Counted from the first letter of the stretch, positions 35,438 to 47,789 are shown. The stretch is 64,000 nucleotides of DNA from Orientallactaga sibirica (GCA_036365145.1 JAEOAD010000001.1:104132001-104196000); one strand, 5' to 3'. The notes: generated by a model from the letters alone, not told the origin. Translations and numbers: made by a program.

Positions 35438-35890
35438 ATCTGGAGACCCAAGTTACAAGCTTAATTTTAATAAAACACCAGAGTCTTTGGGGCCATGCAT
35501 TTATGCTGTCACATTCAAATGACCACAATGAGCTCACGTATTTGTGAGTTTATATGCTTACACATGTGTGGCACCTAGCATGAAGTCTAGAATTTAATAC
35601 TTACTTCATAATTTATATTCAACAGCAATTAGATCCCTAGTTTAAATCATTGTCTCGTTGGCTCTTTAGGATATTCAATAGGAGATAACTACATGCCTTT
35701 AAGAACTGAGAACTCTATTCCACCATCGGAAAAACTGATTATCGCGTATCTACTTGAAGCCACAAACCCAATTATCAACAAGACAGGAGAGGGAAATTGA
35801 AGATGTTTAGAACTGAGTCCAGAGTCTAAAAGGAGCAAAGGGAGGTCCCCCAGCTCCTCATTCCATGAGGTTTCTGCATGACTGTTTGTG
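35438..35890. other. Unique sequence, no gene seen
   Basis: AT-rich; nothing recognised. Confidence 0.45.
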
Positions 35891-35891
35891 T

Positions 35892-35892
<1 letters not shown>

Positions 35893-35924
<32 letters not shown>

Positions 35925-36238
35925 TCACATGTGTGTGTGTGGGCAAGTATGCATGCGTGTGTGTGTGCATGTATGTGGAGGTCTAATGTTGACATTGTTG
36001 TCTTCCTCAGTTGCCCTTTGCCTTATGTCCTTGAGACAGAGTCTCTCACACTGAAACCAGAGCTCACAAGCTAGCCAGGGAGCCCGAAGGATGCTCTGGT
36101 CTCTGCCTTCTCAGCTTCGGGATTTCAGGCATGCTCCACCACACTTGCCTTTTTTATAAGGGCACTGGGGATCAGCACGCAGATCTCATACTTCCATAGC
36201 AAGCACTTTACCCACTGAACTGTCGACACACCCACTGT
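35893..36238 (-). mobile_element. B4-type SINE with (GT)n end
   Basis: The (GT)n run at 35893-35945 is the antisense CA-rich 3' end. It is followed by 'ttgagacagagtctctcaca', 'gatttcaggcatgctccacc' and the ID-like end 'gcaagcactttacccactga'. Confidence 0.65.
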
Positions 36239-36239
36239 C

Positions 36240-36699
36240 TCTTGTGATTTTTGAAGGCAATGAAGATTCTCTTGCAATGGTCTCACCTATAACCCACCTA
36301 GGAAGGCATAGTCTTTGCTCGCTGTGCTTGGTCCATGGTATACGAAGTCCACAGACAGCATCGTGATTAGGGATTTTTCAGTCTGTGAAATATCGGAGAG
36401 CTGGGGGAAAATTGCTTTACAATAGAAAAGAAAACCGCAAACTTCAGTTGAACCACTATTTAATAAAATGTCTATAAAAATCTAACATTGTGCCAATTGT
36501 TTGACAGGTAGAATTAATTTCATTAAAAATTGTCACTTTATTTAGAAACATTTGGGTTAGATTTTTCTCCAGTGTAGGTGTATGAACACACATGTAGGAA
36601 TTCTTGATTAATCATTAATTCTGAGACATTGAAAGCACCAGTAAATTATATAACTGTACTCAAATCATTTTAAAAGCAAGAATAATAAAAATCCTTTCA
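36240..36699. other. Unique sequence, no gene seen
   Basis: AT-rich; nothing recognised. Confidence 0.45.
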
Positions 36700-36892
36700 A
36701 ATATTATTTGCAAGCAGAGAGAGAGAGGAGACATAGGGAGACTGGGTGCACCAGGGCCTCTAGCCACTGCAAACGAACTCCAGACACATATGCCTCCTTG
36801 TGCATCTTGTTTGCGTGGGTCCTGAGGAATCAAACCTGGGTCCTTTGGCTTTGTAGGCAAGTGCCTTAATGGCTAAACCATCTCTCCAGCCC
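36700..36892 (-). mobile_element. DIP SINE
   Basis: Reverse-complement DIP, GA tract to 'aaccatctctccagcccc'. Confidence 0.9.
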
Positions 36893-36921
36893 CTTAAGGA
36901 TGTTTTCAACTTTAAAAAAAT

Positions 36922-37027
36922 AAATAAATAAAGTCTTGCTATGTAGCCCATGGACCTTAATCTTGCAATCCCCTGACATCAGCCTCCCAATGCAGGGATT
37001 GTAAGTAGATGCCACCACATCCAGCCT
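36922..37027 (-). mobile_element. Old B1-like (PB1-type) monomer
   Basis: 'agtcttgctatgtagcccat' to 'agatgccaccacatccagcc' is a diverged antisense B1/PB1 lacking the dipodoid-specific segment. Confidence 0.6.
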
Positions 37028-37072
37028 GAGAATATGATATTTATTGCAAGATGGGATGCTGTTGTGATGGTT

Positions 37073-37400
37073 TGAATGGAAAATGGCCCCCACAGACTTG
37101 TGTGTTTCAGTAAGTTCCCAGTTCGGTGGTGATGTTCAGGGAGGCTGTGGAACCTCTACAATGTAGTCTTGTTACAGGAAGTGTGCCACTGAGTGCAGAC
37201 CTTGAAGTCTTATATTCCAGTCCTGCTTGCTGTTCTCTCTACTTCCTCCCAGAATATGTGATGATGTGACCTCAGCTGACTGCTCCTGCCATGCTAGACT
37301 TCCTCTCAAAACTATAAGCCAAAATAAACCCACTCATTCCCTAAGATGTCTCTGCTTGGGTATTTTGTCCCAGAAATGAGAAAGTGATGGATACAGATGC
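37073..37400 (+). mobile_element. MaLR LTR
   Basis: Starts tgtgatggtttgaatgg and contains 'actataagccaaaataaacc' (poly(A) signal region) and 'gggtattttgtcccagaaat'. Near full length. Confidence 0.72.
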
Positions 37401-37535
37401 TTTGTTACCAATATTATAAGAGATAACTGTAAGAAGAAGACTGGCCAAGTGTTTGGGAAAGTATGCAGGCTACAGATCACCTATGTTAAACTGTATTGGA
37501 AAGATTGAAAAAAAGAATCTAAGAAATAGTGAGCA

Positions 37536-37680
37536 AGTCGGGCGTGGTGGCGCATGTCTTTAATCCCAGCACTTGGGAGGCAGAGGTAGGAGGATCGCCA
37601 TGAGTTCAAGGCCACCTTGAGACTACATAGTGAATTCCAGGTCATCCTGGGGTAGAATGAAACCCTACCTCAGAAAACCA
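37536..37680 (+). mobile_element. B1 SINE with 15-bp TSD
   Basis: Full B1. Target duplication aagaaatagtgagca (37521-37535) / aagaaatagtgaaca (37681-37695). Confidence 0.95.
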
Positions 37681-37695
37681 AAGAAATAGTGAACA

Positions 37696-38689
37696 GAAGG
37701 TCCAATATATAAATATAACGGAAAGACCACAGCTCAGATTCAGCCCTTCTCTCAGGTAAGACATACCCTCTGCATTTCTGTGGCTTGTGCCATTTTGTTT
37801 CCGCTGTATCTCTTCTGTCTGCCCAGGATGACAATAAAATCCCTGAGGTCATAATTCATAACCGCTATCTCCCTGCATCTTATCTTAGGACATGTAGCCA
37901 TCACTCAAGATCTACATTTCAAACTGAAGATTAAAAGAAGCAAGAACCTTCGTACACACTTAAAAAAATTATTCTTTCATGATTGTTCCTAACATATGGA
38001 AAGAATCTGAAACTTCCGAATTATAAAATTCTGCTGGGAAATTGCATTTTCATGAACATCTATTGTTTCTTTGTTCCTTTCCTGTAAAACATGTGGCTCC
38101 CTGGGATATTAGCATATAACAAATAAACCCTCAAGTACCTTATTTTCCTGCCCAAATTCACTGCTTAACTGTGGTTGATTTCCTAGCTAAAATTACTTAC
38201 AGGAAGAAAAACTGTCTAAATCTCTTTGATTAATATGGAATATTTAAGCCCTTGTCAAGAAGTGCCAACCATGTTCCATACACGAAAAACAAAACACACC
38301 TCAAATATCATTGTATTTAAGCATGGTGATGCTTTATAGTTTATTTTTGATAGGGAAAAATGAGAATTATTATTACCTATGTGAATTCCCACCTAAGGAT
38401 TAGCTTTGCTCTATGGATTTTATAACTGTGGTGTTATAGCTGTGCTTTTTCATAAAGGAAGGAAAATCCAGCATTAAATAAGCAATTTGCCATGGTTTAT
38501 GTACTCCCCCACATCTGTTAGAGGAAGAGATTCAATGATTCCAGCGATGGATTTCTTTGCTTTTTGTTACCTAAAGAGGCATTTACCTGAGCTCCCACAG
38601 AGAAGAGATGCCTGTTCACAAACGGGAGTCACAATGCCCCAACCACAGTAGCCGTTTTAACAGCATTTATTTCACTTTATTGTTTCTTT

Positions 38690-38722
<33 letters not shown>

Positions 38723-39184
38723 GACATCTTTCACCCCATCAAAAGGATTCAAAAATAGTCTCAGACTTCTGTCAGAGAACAAGAAAGAACCACCTGTACT
38801 AGCTATAGCTACATTTACCCCCTCTTGTCACTGACCTCATGCCAAACAATATTCCTAAACCAGAATGGAAACTTCCACAAAGGATGGAGGACTCAGGTGC
38901 CATTCACTGGGTTGCCGGAGACATTTAAAGAGCCTGGATAAAGGAAGATGAATTTGTTTTGTGGACCAAGTTATTGCTCCTGAGCGCCATTCCCCTTGGT
39001 CATGTGGTTCCAGTGAACACTTTGCTCTCCTAGGCCAACCAGACTTTGGGAACTTTGTGGTTCAGAGTACTCACCCCTGCTCAGTGGTCTCCAATCTACT
39101 AACTACCACGGAGATGTCTGAGTCTTTTCTACTTGATTCATCTAACAAATGTTCAAAGACTGTATGTATTAAAGACACAGCAGT
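37696..39184. other. Repeat-poor unique sequence with an orphan poly(T) run
   Basis: 1.5 kb with no recognised transposon. A 30-nt T run at 38692-38721 has no SINE body beside it. AT-rich, with motifs such as 'tctattgtttctttgttcc' (SOX/FOX-like). No exon seen. Confidence 0.45.
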
Positions 39185-39497
39185 CGGTATTAGTAACTTT
39201 TGAGTCACTGTGACTAAATACATGACAGAAATAATTTAAGAAAGCAAAGGTTTATTTGAGCTTATGGTTCCAGGGTATGGTCCTCCATAGGGGGAAAGGT
39301 ATGGCAGTACCCATGAAGGGGGGAGCATGTGGCAGAGATATATCTCAGACCCAGGCCAAGGCAATAGCCTTCAAATATTCTCTCTAGGGAACTACTTCTA
39401 CCAGTTAAGCCCCACATCCCAAAGGTTCTACAGCCTCCAAACACAAATGTTCAAACACATGAACCTATGAGTGACATTTCAAATTCAAGCCATAACA
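39185..39497 (-). mobile_element. MaLR LTR
   Basis: Antisense: 'caaaggtttatttgagctta' (poly(A) region) through 'cctatgagtgacatttcaaa' to the LTR start 'ccataaca'. Confidence 0.65.
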
Positions 39498-40014
39498 ATA
39501 TTAACTTTTTTTTTTACTTCTAATTAAGCAGGCACAGTAACTGCCAACAGTATGTTTGCATGGCATAAGAAAACCAGGGGTGTGAGATTGTTACTGTGAG
39601 TTAATTCCAACTACGAACACTCCTGGGATTCCTAGCACACACTGATTTAGGGTAGCTAAATATGGAATTCTGCTACATTTTCTGAAATACAGAAAAATAA
39701 AACCTCAGAATACTAAGTTTGTAATGACTTCCCTATGAGTTTAAAATAAGACCGTTCCTTGAGGAAATCTTATGGGACTTGGGTGAGCATTATACTGCCC
39801 ATATTCTTATTGTGGGTGCTTCAGTGGCTACACCTGGATAGATAAAATATGTTAACATTTCACTGCACCTTAAGCAGGTCTGAAATTACCATCCTAGTAA
39901 TTATATAAAGTAAATATTCAGTCATTCCTCCATCCATTCATTTAACAAAAAAAAAGTTATAGAAGGTTTATAGCAAGCAAGGTAGTATCTAAGCGTATAT
40001 GTCTGCAGCATCAG
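39498..40014. other. Unique sequence, no gene seen
   Basis: AT-rich; nothing recognised. Confidence 0.45.
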
Positions 40015-40028
40015 AAATTGTTAATGAA

Positions 40029-40180
40029 GCCGGGTGTGGTGGCGCACGTCTTTAATCCCAGCACTCGGGAGGCGGAGATAGGAGGATCGCCATGAGTTTG
40101 AGGCCGCCCTGAGACTACATAGTGAATTCCAGGTCAGCCTGAGCTAGAGTGAGACCCTACCTCAAAAAAACAACAACAAA
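40029..40180 (+). mobile_element. B1 SINE
   Basis: Full B1 with imperfect flanking repeats aaattgttaatgaa (40015-40028) / aaaatgtcaatgaa (40181-40194). Confidence 0.93.
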
Positions 40181-40194
40181 AAAATGTCAATGAA

Positions 40195-40927
40195 ATACTT
40201 TCCCTCAAGGAAAACACAGAAAACAAATAAGTAGATACAATTCTTCAAGGAAATAAACAGCATGGTAAACAATGCAGGGAGACATGGCTTGGGTTATATG
40301 CTCGGGCAATTTCTTACCAAGGCCATAAATCTTGACCCAAGATCCTAAGGTACTAAAATCTGCTTTGTCAAGAGGGAAATTTAGTCAGAGAGGTTCCATA
40401 AAGAGCCAAACCTTACATAACTAGGAAAAGCGAAGAAAAAAAAAAATCCAAAGTAGAGTTGTCAAATATGAAACCTGTCTGTTTTCCATTATACAATAGT
40501 GTACCCCAAAAGGGGCCTGGTAGGTAAATTCTGTTATATATCAGAGGTGTTTCAATAGAGATCTCAACCTAGCTGCATGGTACAGAAAGGAAGATGAAAG
40601 CAAAGAAATAAAATTCATAATCATCTTAGCTCTATGGCTGGATAAACATAAGGGATTGATATTGAATTTGTCTTTGTTTACTTCCCTCCCCCTCAGTCTT
40701 TGACTCAAACAATTTTTTTCCTTCAGATATGGTGATAAATGAGGTCGCAGTTTAATCTCTAAGTGTGATGATGAAAAATGGAGTCCCAGTTCAATCTCTA
40801 AGTGTGATGGGTTTTCAGGGCATCTTTTTCAAGATGTTTACATTATATAAACAATAGGTCTTCATTAAAGTACAGATTATAGCCTCACCTCCATCTCCAT
40901 AAAAAGTAGCAATACATTAAATTGTGC

Positions 40928-40978
<51 letters not shown>

Positions 40979-41544
40979 TAAGTCCTTGGTGGCTGATGAG
41001 GTAGCTAGCACAATGAACAGCCTGATTACAAATGACATTCAAGGAGGTTTTCTCTCTGAGTGATGCTGAGTAAGAAATGAGATGCTTACTCAGAACGCGT
41101 TCAGGGATGGTTTTACCAAGCCCAGATTGTACTGAAGCAAAATCACCCAGCTCTCTTCAAGTCCTCCAGAAAAGCTGACTTCCTGTCAATGAAGGGCCAT
41201 TTCTTGAGGAAGAACAATTGAAACACTCCCTCCCAGGGAGAACAAAGCTTTTAGCTTGGGGTGTAGAGGATGGATCTGGGATTCCATTTAGAAAGAGTAG
41301 CTCTAACAGAGACAAGGAGGAACCTTCAGGAACACTTGATTGATACTCCTATTCCTCTTCAATGTCTCTGGCGTTTAAGTAAAAAAGTGACCCATTTCAA
41401 ACCCACCACAGCCTCATAAAAAGAACAGCCCAAACCCCTTCAAGGTTCCAAGAGGAAGATGTCACTCCCACATGGACATCTTAAAGACCTGACGGTGAAC
41501 TCCCATATCATTTTCAATAGTTTCCAAGTGTGTTTTGGGAGGCA
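40195..41544. other. Unique sequence with a short tandem duplication and (CA)n
   Basis: An about 40-bp imperfect tandem duplication lies at 40731-40809, ending in 'aatctctaagtgtgatg' twice. A (CA)n run lies at 40929-40977. No gene seen. Confidence 0.5.
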
Positions 41545-41625
41545 GAAAGGATGCGTGAAGTTCAGAACCTGGGCTTTGGAATCACAAGGAAGGGTCTTGG
41601 CTCTACCACCTTACAGCTGTCCCAG
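41545..41625 (+). repeat. MIR relic (5' part)
   Basis: 'aacctgggctttggaatcac' and 'ggctctaccaccttacagct' follow the MIR core order. Confidence 0.55.
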
Positions 41626-42249
41626 GAGATTTCCATGAAGAAGGGAGAGTCAGAACTCCTGTTTCCCAAGGCTTTAACAACAATCTAAACAACCAACATT
41701 GCTTTCTCCTACCAATGGGGGGAGAGAGTGAAAAGAGCGAGAGAGAAAGACAGAAAACAAGAGACAAATTGTCCTTCCCTGAATTTTTCTCCATAGAAGT
41801 GAAGGTTAGTCCCTCCCTTCCTGTTTCTCCTCCTGTACCTGCCTTCCCTCCCCAAGGCTGGAGTTCTTAGAGGCTGCATTCCTACCATGAAAGAGCACCA
41901 GTCTGCAATGGGAGCAGAGTCACACGACTGAGGTCAACAGAGGCAGAGAGAAGGAGAAGACTGTAGGTATTCAGGTCCCAGGTTCTAACTGTTCCTGTCT
42001 GGACCTTAATGTGATTTGGCCATTCAAATTTCCTTGAATTGTTTTACATCATTCAGGCTTAGGATCCATGGGTCAGACCTTGACTATAGCTTATTTTTGG
42101 AGACAAAGCATTCTGGGGCACAAATACAAGCAATGGTCCGTGTCTGTCTTCAAATGATAAAGACTAAGGTGAGTCACTGTGGCAGAGACCATGCAGCCCA
42201 CTAAGCTGAAAATATTCACTATTTAGGCATTTTTTTTCTACAGAAAAAT
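41626..42249. other. Unique sequence, no gene seen
   Basis: Nothing recognised. Confidence 0.45.
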
Positions 42250-42550
42250 AAAAGCCTTGACCGAAACAAGTCAGTGTTATACTGGTGACATCTCTGTTTT
42301 GCCTAAAGTTACTTGGGCAAAACACCTGACCAGAAGCAGCATAGGGGAGAAAAGGGTTGACATCCGGTTTACAGTTTCAATGGGAACTTTCATCATGGAG
42401 GGGAAGCATGTCTGGGCAGCAGGGAGCCAGGTATCCCACCTCCATGGCCACACGCAGGATGTAGAAAGAGAGAGTTAAGGGTGGCAAGGAGGGCTGGGCT
42501 CTAACACCCCAAGACCCACCCCCACCAGATCTTCTTCTCTCCCTTAGAGA
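42250..42550 (-). mobile_element. Possible MaLR-type LTR
   Basis: 'aaacacctgaccagaagcag' and 'ggagaaaagggttgacatcc' resemble antisense MaLR LTRs. Far boundary unclear. Confidence 0.45.
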
Positions 42551-42645
42551 AAGTTGTATAAACCTATAAAACTCACTCTCTTCCTCTCTCCCCCTATGAA
42601 GACCCTCATTTCAGAGCAGTCCTGCTCCATACCGAAGAGGAAGTG

Positions 42646-43117
42646 ATGCAGTCAGCTTTGCATTGCTAAACAAACCCAGACCAGAGGGGTTTATTTCATG
42701 CTTTCAAATTCCAGGGGGAACACCATGAGTGGGGAAAACGCAGCTCTCTACACAATTTAGGGCTGCACTTTTTAAAATATATTTTATTTATTTATTTATT
42801 TGAGAGAGAAAAAGAGGCAGAAAGAGAGAGGGGGAGAGAATGGGCATGCCAGGGCACCCAGCCACTGCAAATGAATTCCAGACGCATGTGCCTCCTTGTG
42901 CATCTGGCTTACGTGGGTCCTAAAGAATCCAACAGGGGTCCTTTGGCTTTGCAGGCAAATGCCTTAACTGCTAAGCCATCTCTCCAAGGTTGCACTTTTG
43001 ATCACCTCCCAAACACACCTGAGGGCTGTGACATACCTCTTCCCCGGTAGGGCTCCACCCACTGGAGACTCAAGATTCAAGCCCCAGTCTACCACCCCAT
43101 ACACCTAAATCACCACA
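42646..43117 (-). mobile_element. MaLR LTR split by a DIP
   Basis: Antisense LTR from 'ggggtttatttcatgctttc' to its start 'caccaca', interrupted by the DIP at 42768-42988. Confidence 0.65.
42768..42988 (-). mobile_element. DIP SINE inside the LTR
   Basis: Reverse-complement DIP. Flanks ggctgcacttttt and ggttgcacttttg look like an imperfect target duplication. Confidence 0.92.
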
Positions 43118-43363
43118 GGAAGTTAAGGCTACTTAGAGTTCAGGAAGAATCTGAGAACACAGCCTTACAGGCCTCTCCATGCCCTCCCAATCTGTTGCTA
43201 TGACATCAGACTCTTTTGTTTAAACACATTTCTACACCACTGTCCATTCTTCACCAACTCTAAGCGACAACAGTTTTCCCTAGATCTTTGACCCTTCACT
43301 TGTGAAGGCTCTCGTATCACATAAAACTTGGATTATGTTTATTTGTATTGCCCTTATGATTCT

Positions 43364-43590
43364 TTTTTTTTTTTTTTTTTTGGAGAGAGAGGGAGAGACA
43401 GAGAGAGAGAGAGAATTGGCATGCCAGCAGCCTCTCAGCAATTGTGAATAAACTCCAGATGTGTGCGCCCCCTTGTGGGCAAGTGTGGCATTGCTCTCTT
43501 GTGTTACTTTGCATGGAACCTGGAGATTGGAACCGGCGTTCTTAGGCTTAGTGGGCAGGTGCCTTAACCACTAAGCCATCTCTCCAGCCC
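43364..43590 (-). mobile_element. DIP SINE variant with extra internal segment
   Basis: Poly(T), GA tract, and a DIP body containing an unusual stretch (about 43477-43515, 'gggcaagtgtggcattgctc') not seen in the other copies. Ends 'aagccatctctccagccc'. Flanks gattctt/gattcta. Confidence 0.85.
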
Positions 43591-44340
43591 GATTCTATCT
43601 TTTTATAGGACAGTTGACTGGCAGCCTTCATACAGGTGAGAGAAGGTATCACCCCCATCCAAACCCTATACCACCAACAATCATGACTAAAGATCTCTTC
43701 AAATTCCCCTTGTTGCTCAGTCCAGCCTATGCACAGCTTGTCGCTGGCCAACTCTCCCCCCTTGCCTGTATTGCCCTCTTCTGATGAGTGCTTTGGTTCA
43801 GGAGTCGTGTCATTCTGGGATGGTTGTAAGCAGGTTGTGTGTGTGGGTTCCCCTTTCCTTCCCCTCCAATTATGAAGTCTTGGCAAGGTGGAAGCAATTC
43901 CTCATTCATCTTTGTTTTCTCCTCCTCTGATGTTTTGTTCAAAGGAGACTCTCAGCAAACACACATTCTATCTTAACTTTCTCCTCCAGCCATTTGCATT
44001 TAGATACATCTTTCTGTATGAGAAGAAGCTGACTAAAAACCTGCATCTTATCAAGATCAATGTGAATCTGATACTCAACCAATGTGATTCTAATCCCTGA
44101 GTTTGAAGTCCTAAGGCAAAAGCAAGGAGTCAAGAAGTATTCTATAAATGAAAATAGTATATGCTTAGGCTCAGGACCAAAATAAAAGATATTCTTTAGT
44201 ACTTACATATACCAAGAGAGGACTTAAGGTATATAATTTACAATAATTATAATAATATTCCATGTCTACTTATAATAATAGATCGCTCCTTTCAGGATAA
44301 TGTTTTGATTAACTGAGGTTCAACATTAATGTCGCCTACT
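43591..44340. other. Unique sequence, no gene seen
   Basis: Open frames of at most 112 codons overlap the adjacent SINE. Nothing recognised. Confidence 0.4.
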
Positions 44341-44499
44341 GTCATAGTATGAATGCTTGTATCTACCCCTTCCCAAATGTATATATTGACATCTAATCCC
44401 CAATATAATGGCCTTTGAAAGTTGAGCCTTTGAAATGTGATAGTCACGAGGTTGGAGCCCTCATGATATGAGTAATTCCCTCATACGAAGAGAAATGAG

Positions 44500-44643
44500 G
44501 GCTGGAGAGATGGCTTAGCAGTTAAGGTGCTTGTCTGCAAAGCCTAAGGACCCAGATTCGATTCCCCAGGACTCATGTAAGTCAGATGCACAAGGGGGTA
44601 CATGCATCTAGAGTTCACTTGCAGTGGCTGGAGGCCCTGGCAT

Positions 44644-44680
<37 letters not shown>

Positions 44681-44758
44681 GCCTATTTCTCCCCCTCTCC
44701 TCTCTCTCTCTCTCTCTCTCTCAAATAAATAAATAAAAATAAAATACTTTGTCAAAAA
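44500..44758 (+). mobile_element. DIP SINE with 13-bp TSD
   Basis: Canonical DIP with two CT tracts. Target duplication gaagagaaatgag at 44487-44499 and 44759-44771. Confidence 0.95.
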
Positions 44759-44771
44759 GAAGAGAAATGAG

Positions 44772-44990
44772 GTCTGGAGAGATGACTTAGCAGTTAAGCG
44801 CTTGTCTATGAAGCCTAAGGACCCCAGTTTGAGGCTTGATTCCCCAGGACCCATGTAAGCCAGATGCACAAGGTGGTGCATACATCTGGAGTTCATCTGC
44901 AGTGGCTGGAGGCCCTGGAGTGCCCATTCTCTATCTATCTGCTTCTTTCTCTCTGTGTCACTCTCAAATGAAAAGTAAATAAATAAATAA
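44772..44990 (+). mobile_element. Second DIP at the same target
   Basis: Starts directly after the right TSD of the previous DIP. A third, one-mismatch copy of the target (aagaaaaatgag, 44991-45002) follows it. Confidence 0.95.
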
Positions 44991-45130
44991 AAGAAAAATG
45001 AGAGAGATAGATTTTTTTGCCTACTGTCTTATGAGGATATATTGTCATCTTCAAACCAGGGAGTGAGTACTCACCAGACGTCGTTATAATCTTACCATCC
45101 TAGACCATGAATCTGGTGTTAAGCTACCCC

Positions 45131-45579
45131 GGCTAAATACCACAGTGATGATTACACAGTTTTATTTCTTTCTTTTCATATATGAAGCGGACAGGGGCAA
45201 ATACTAGCTATGAAGGCTCTACAACCAGTCCTTACCCTTGTTCAAAAAGATTCCTCGAGGGGATGTTCCAGGCGGTCCAGAGTGCAACCCAAATTCAAAT
45301 AGTTAGGAGTGATGAAATACGTCAGAATATAAATGCCCTGATGTGGTAGCTAGTGGAACTTCCAAAATGCATAATGTCCAGAATCCATTTTTTTAATTTG
45401 CTTTACATTGAATATGTTAGAAGGATTTTTTTTTCACTAAAATAGTTCATATTAATTAAAGAAACTTTGGACAATTCAAAAATAGGAAAAAAAATAAAGC
45501 ATATCCAAACCATCCCTTCATTCAAAGGGATGTACATGGATTTTTTTTTGTGGAATTTCCTCTTTTTTCCTGCATTTAT
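45131..45579. other. Unique sequence, no gene seen
   Basis: Nothing recognised. Confidence 0.4.
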
Positions 45580-45591
45580 AGAAATATTTCA

Positions 45592-45877
45592 ATGTAAGAG
45601 CCAAAGGAAGAGTAGGACTCCTTACAACATGCTCCTCCAATCACAAAATGGCCTGGATATCCATGACCTCACAGTGCCTGACACTGCCTACACAAGACCA
45701 TCATAATAGGAGGAAAAGATCATGACATCAAACTGAAAAGAGAGACTGATTGATAGGGAGAGGGGATATGATGGAGAGTGAAGTTTCAAAGGGGAAAGTG
45801 GGGGGAGGGAGGGAAGTACCAAGGGATATTGTCTACAATTAAAGAAGTTGTCAATAAAAAAAAATTTTTTAAAGAAA
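45592..45877 (+). mobile_element. 5'-truncated L1 (3' UTR only) with 12-bp TSD
   Basis: 286 bp: 'ccaaaggaagagtaggactc', 'gcctgacactgcctacacaa', a G-rich tract (45799-45812), 'gaagttgtcaataaaa' and an A/T-rich tail. Perfect target duplication agaaatatttca at 45580-45591 and 45878-45889. The L1 part of the composite at 11233-11657 is a paralogue. Confidence 0.9.
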
Positions 45878-45889
45878 AGAAATATTTCA

Positions 45890-47468
45890 CAGGACTTCTG
45901 AAACTGATAGAAAGCCTGCCTGAGGGGAAGTGTACCAGAGAGCAATTCTCACTATAATTCAAAGGTAGCAGGTCATAAGCAATGTCTTTGCTATTGGGCT
46001 CCATCCAGATTTCATTATCAGTGAATCCACTAGCTTTCTACATTTCTCCCACACTCATTAGTGTTTCCAGAAGAGTCAAGCGTGAGTGACTTAGGGGATA
46101 ATTCTACTCAGGACTCTCGTGACAAATTGGACATAATGTGTTTACCCAGCAGAACTGGATAAAGGGGGAAAAATCACCTAAAGAGTCTAAAAGAAAAACA
46201 ATCAGCTCTTCAGCAGTGCCTGCTAAATTTTATATGCATCAGAAGTCTATAGTGAGTTAATTTCGGTGACATTTCCATTTAGAGTTACATTGTAGGTTTC
46301 AAAACTCCCTTGTTATATTTGCATGTTACATGTGTAAAAAGGTGTTGAGGATCAATGTCAACTTAATCATATAACTAGAGCTCTTGTTACCAGGTAGATA
46401 TGTTCCCAGAAACATTGATGCAAATCAAATTGTATTTAAAAGGCACTTAGAGAGTCATGCTATAGTGAATCATTGGGGAAATCACAATCCTTGGGTAATA
46501 TGGTATGTGTAGAAAACATGCACAAAATTCTCCTTTTGGCAAGCTTGTTTATATTTGCTTTCTTCCAAAGAGACATGTTTGGACAATACACAGAAACCTG
46601 CAACAGATCTATTAACTTATACTAAAGGTTAGAGAACAAAGAACACTTGACTAGTCAGAACGCTCAGGGTAGAATTAAAATAAAACATGTGCCCACCCTA
46701 ACAGAAGTTTAAAAACAAAACATAAATCTGTTTTCAACATTAAGAATTTTCAGATGTAACTATTTAAGCCTGGATTTTCCCTCCTTATTGGAGCTGAATG
46801 CATCTGTAAGCCAACTGGTTCCTATTGGGAGCTTCATGAGCTCCAGAGGGCCTTGAAAGAATAACTGCTTTCAGACTCATGTATTTTTAAATATTTAATC
46901 TAGAATTTGGAATAAATTTTGCTTTGTGTGTTTAACCATTTGTCAGAAAAACTACAAATCTTCAAAACAATGATAACATCAACTCTGATTATGACAAGTT
47001 AGAATCATATCCCGAGTCTCTTCCACTGGGGTTGTTTGGGGACCAAGACAAACAGCTCAAGAAGTTGAATTTCAATAACTAACTTGCCTTGAGATTGAGC
47101 AAGAAAAGTTAGAGGAGGAAAAGGCGCCTGAATCAGGAATTCTGTATTCTGAGGAGAGCTGGGCTCAACTGCCCTGTCAGAGAGAGCTTAAGAAGAAAAG
47201 TCCTGAAGGTGTAGCTTCCTGATCTGGTAGACAGCTCACAAGTTCTGAATACTTGGTTCATGGAATGTCCATAGGGTCCTATGGGTGACCACTTGCTTGA
47301 GTCAGACAGCATTGTGTGTTCTGAGTAGGGAAATACTCTCATCTTCATAAGAACAACTATCCTTTATTATGACTCTCAACTGGTGGTGCTCTTCTTGACT
47401 TACTTTTTCCTCATCTTTATCTCTCTGCTATTTGCAACACTGTTCTGAGGAGGGCATTACATTTCTAG
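45890..47468. other. Repeat-poor unique sequence, no gene seen
   Basis: 1.6 kb, AT-rich. Open frames of at most 72 codons. Confidence 0.5.
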
Positions 47469-47484
47469 TTTAATTTAAAGCAAG

Positions 47485-47643
47485 CCAGGTGTGGTAGCAC
47501 ACACCTTTAATCCCAGAACTCGGGAGGCAGAGGTAGGAGGATTGTCGTGAGTTTGAAGACACTTCTCTGAGACTGCATAGTGAATTCTAGGTCAGCCTGG
47601 GCTAGAGCAAGACCCTGCCTCATAAAACAAAACAAAACAAATA
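47485..47643 (+). mobile_element. B1 SINE with 15-bp TSD
   Basis: Full B1. Target duplication tttaatttaaagcaa (47469-47483) / tttaatataaagcaa (47644-47658). Confidence 0.93.
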
Positions 47644-47659
47644 TTTAATATAAAGCAAA

Positions 47660-47765
47660 TTGCAGCAAAGCTAATAATGTACCCAAGGTCAAACAGATAG
47701 CGAGTGGCAGGAGGGAATTTATTCAATCCGTATCTAAATCTCAAGTCAATGTCTTGCCCAGTGTT
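47660..47765 (-). repeat. MIR-like relic
   Basis: 'acccaaggtcaaacagatag' and 'gagtggcaggagggaatt' are the antisense MIR segments. Confidence 0.55.
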
Positions 47766-47789
47766 CCAAGATTTCATAGCCAGTAGCCA

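Larger units (their letters stand above)
44341..45130 (+). mobile_element. Old MaLR-type LTR split by two DIP SINEs
   Basis: The left part has 'catctaatccccaatataat' and 'ggttggagccctcatgatat'. The right part (45003-45130) has 'tgaggatatattgtcatctt' and 'gagtactcaccagacgtc'. The order fits an MST/MLT-type LTR. Confidence 0.55.

Noticed and set aside
38692..38721. Poly(T) as the tail of a SINE
   Set aside because: No B1, DIP or other body adjoins it and no TSD was found, so it is left as a simple T run.
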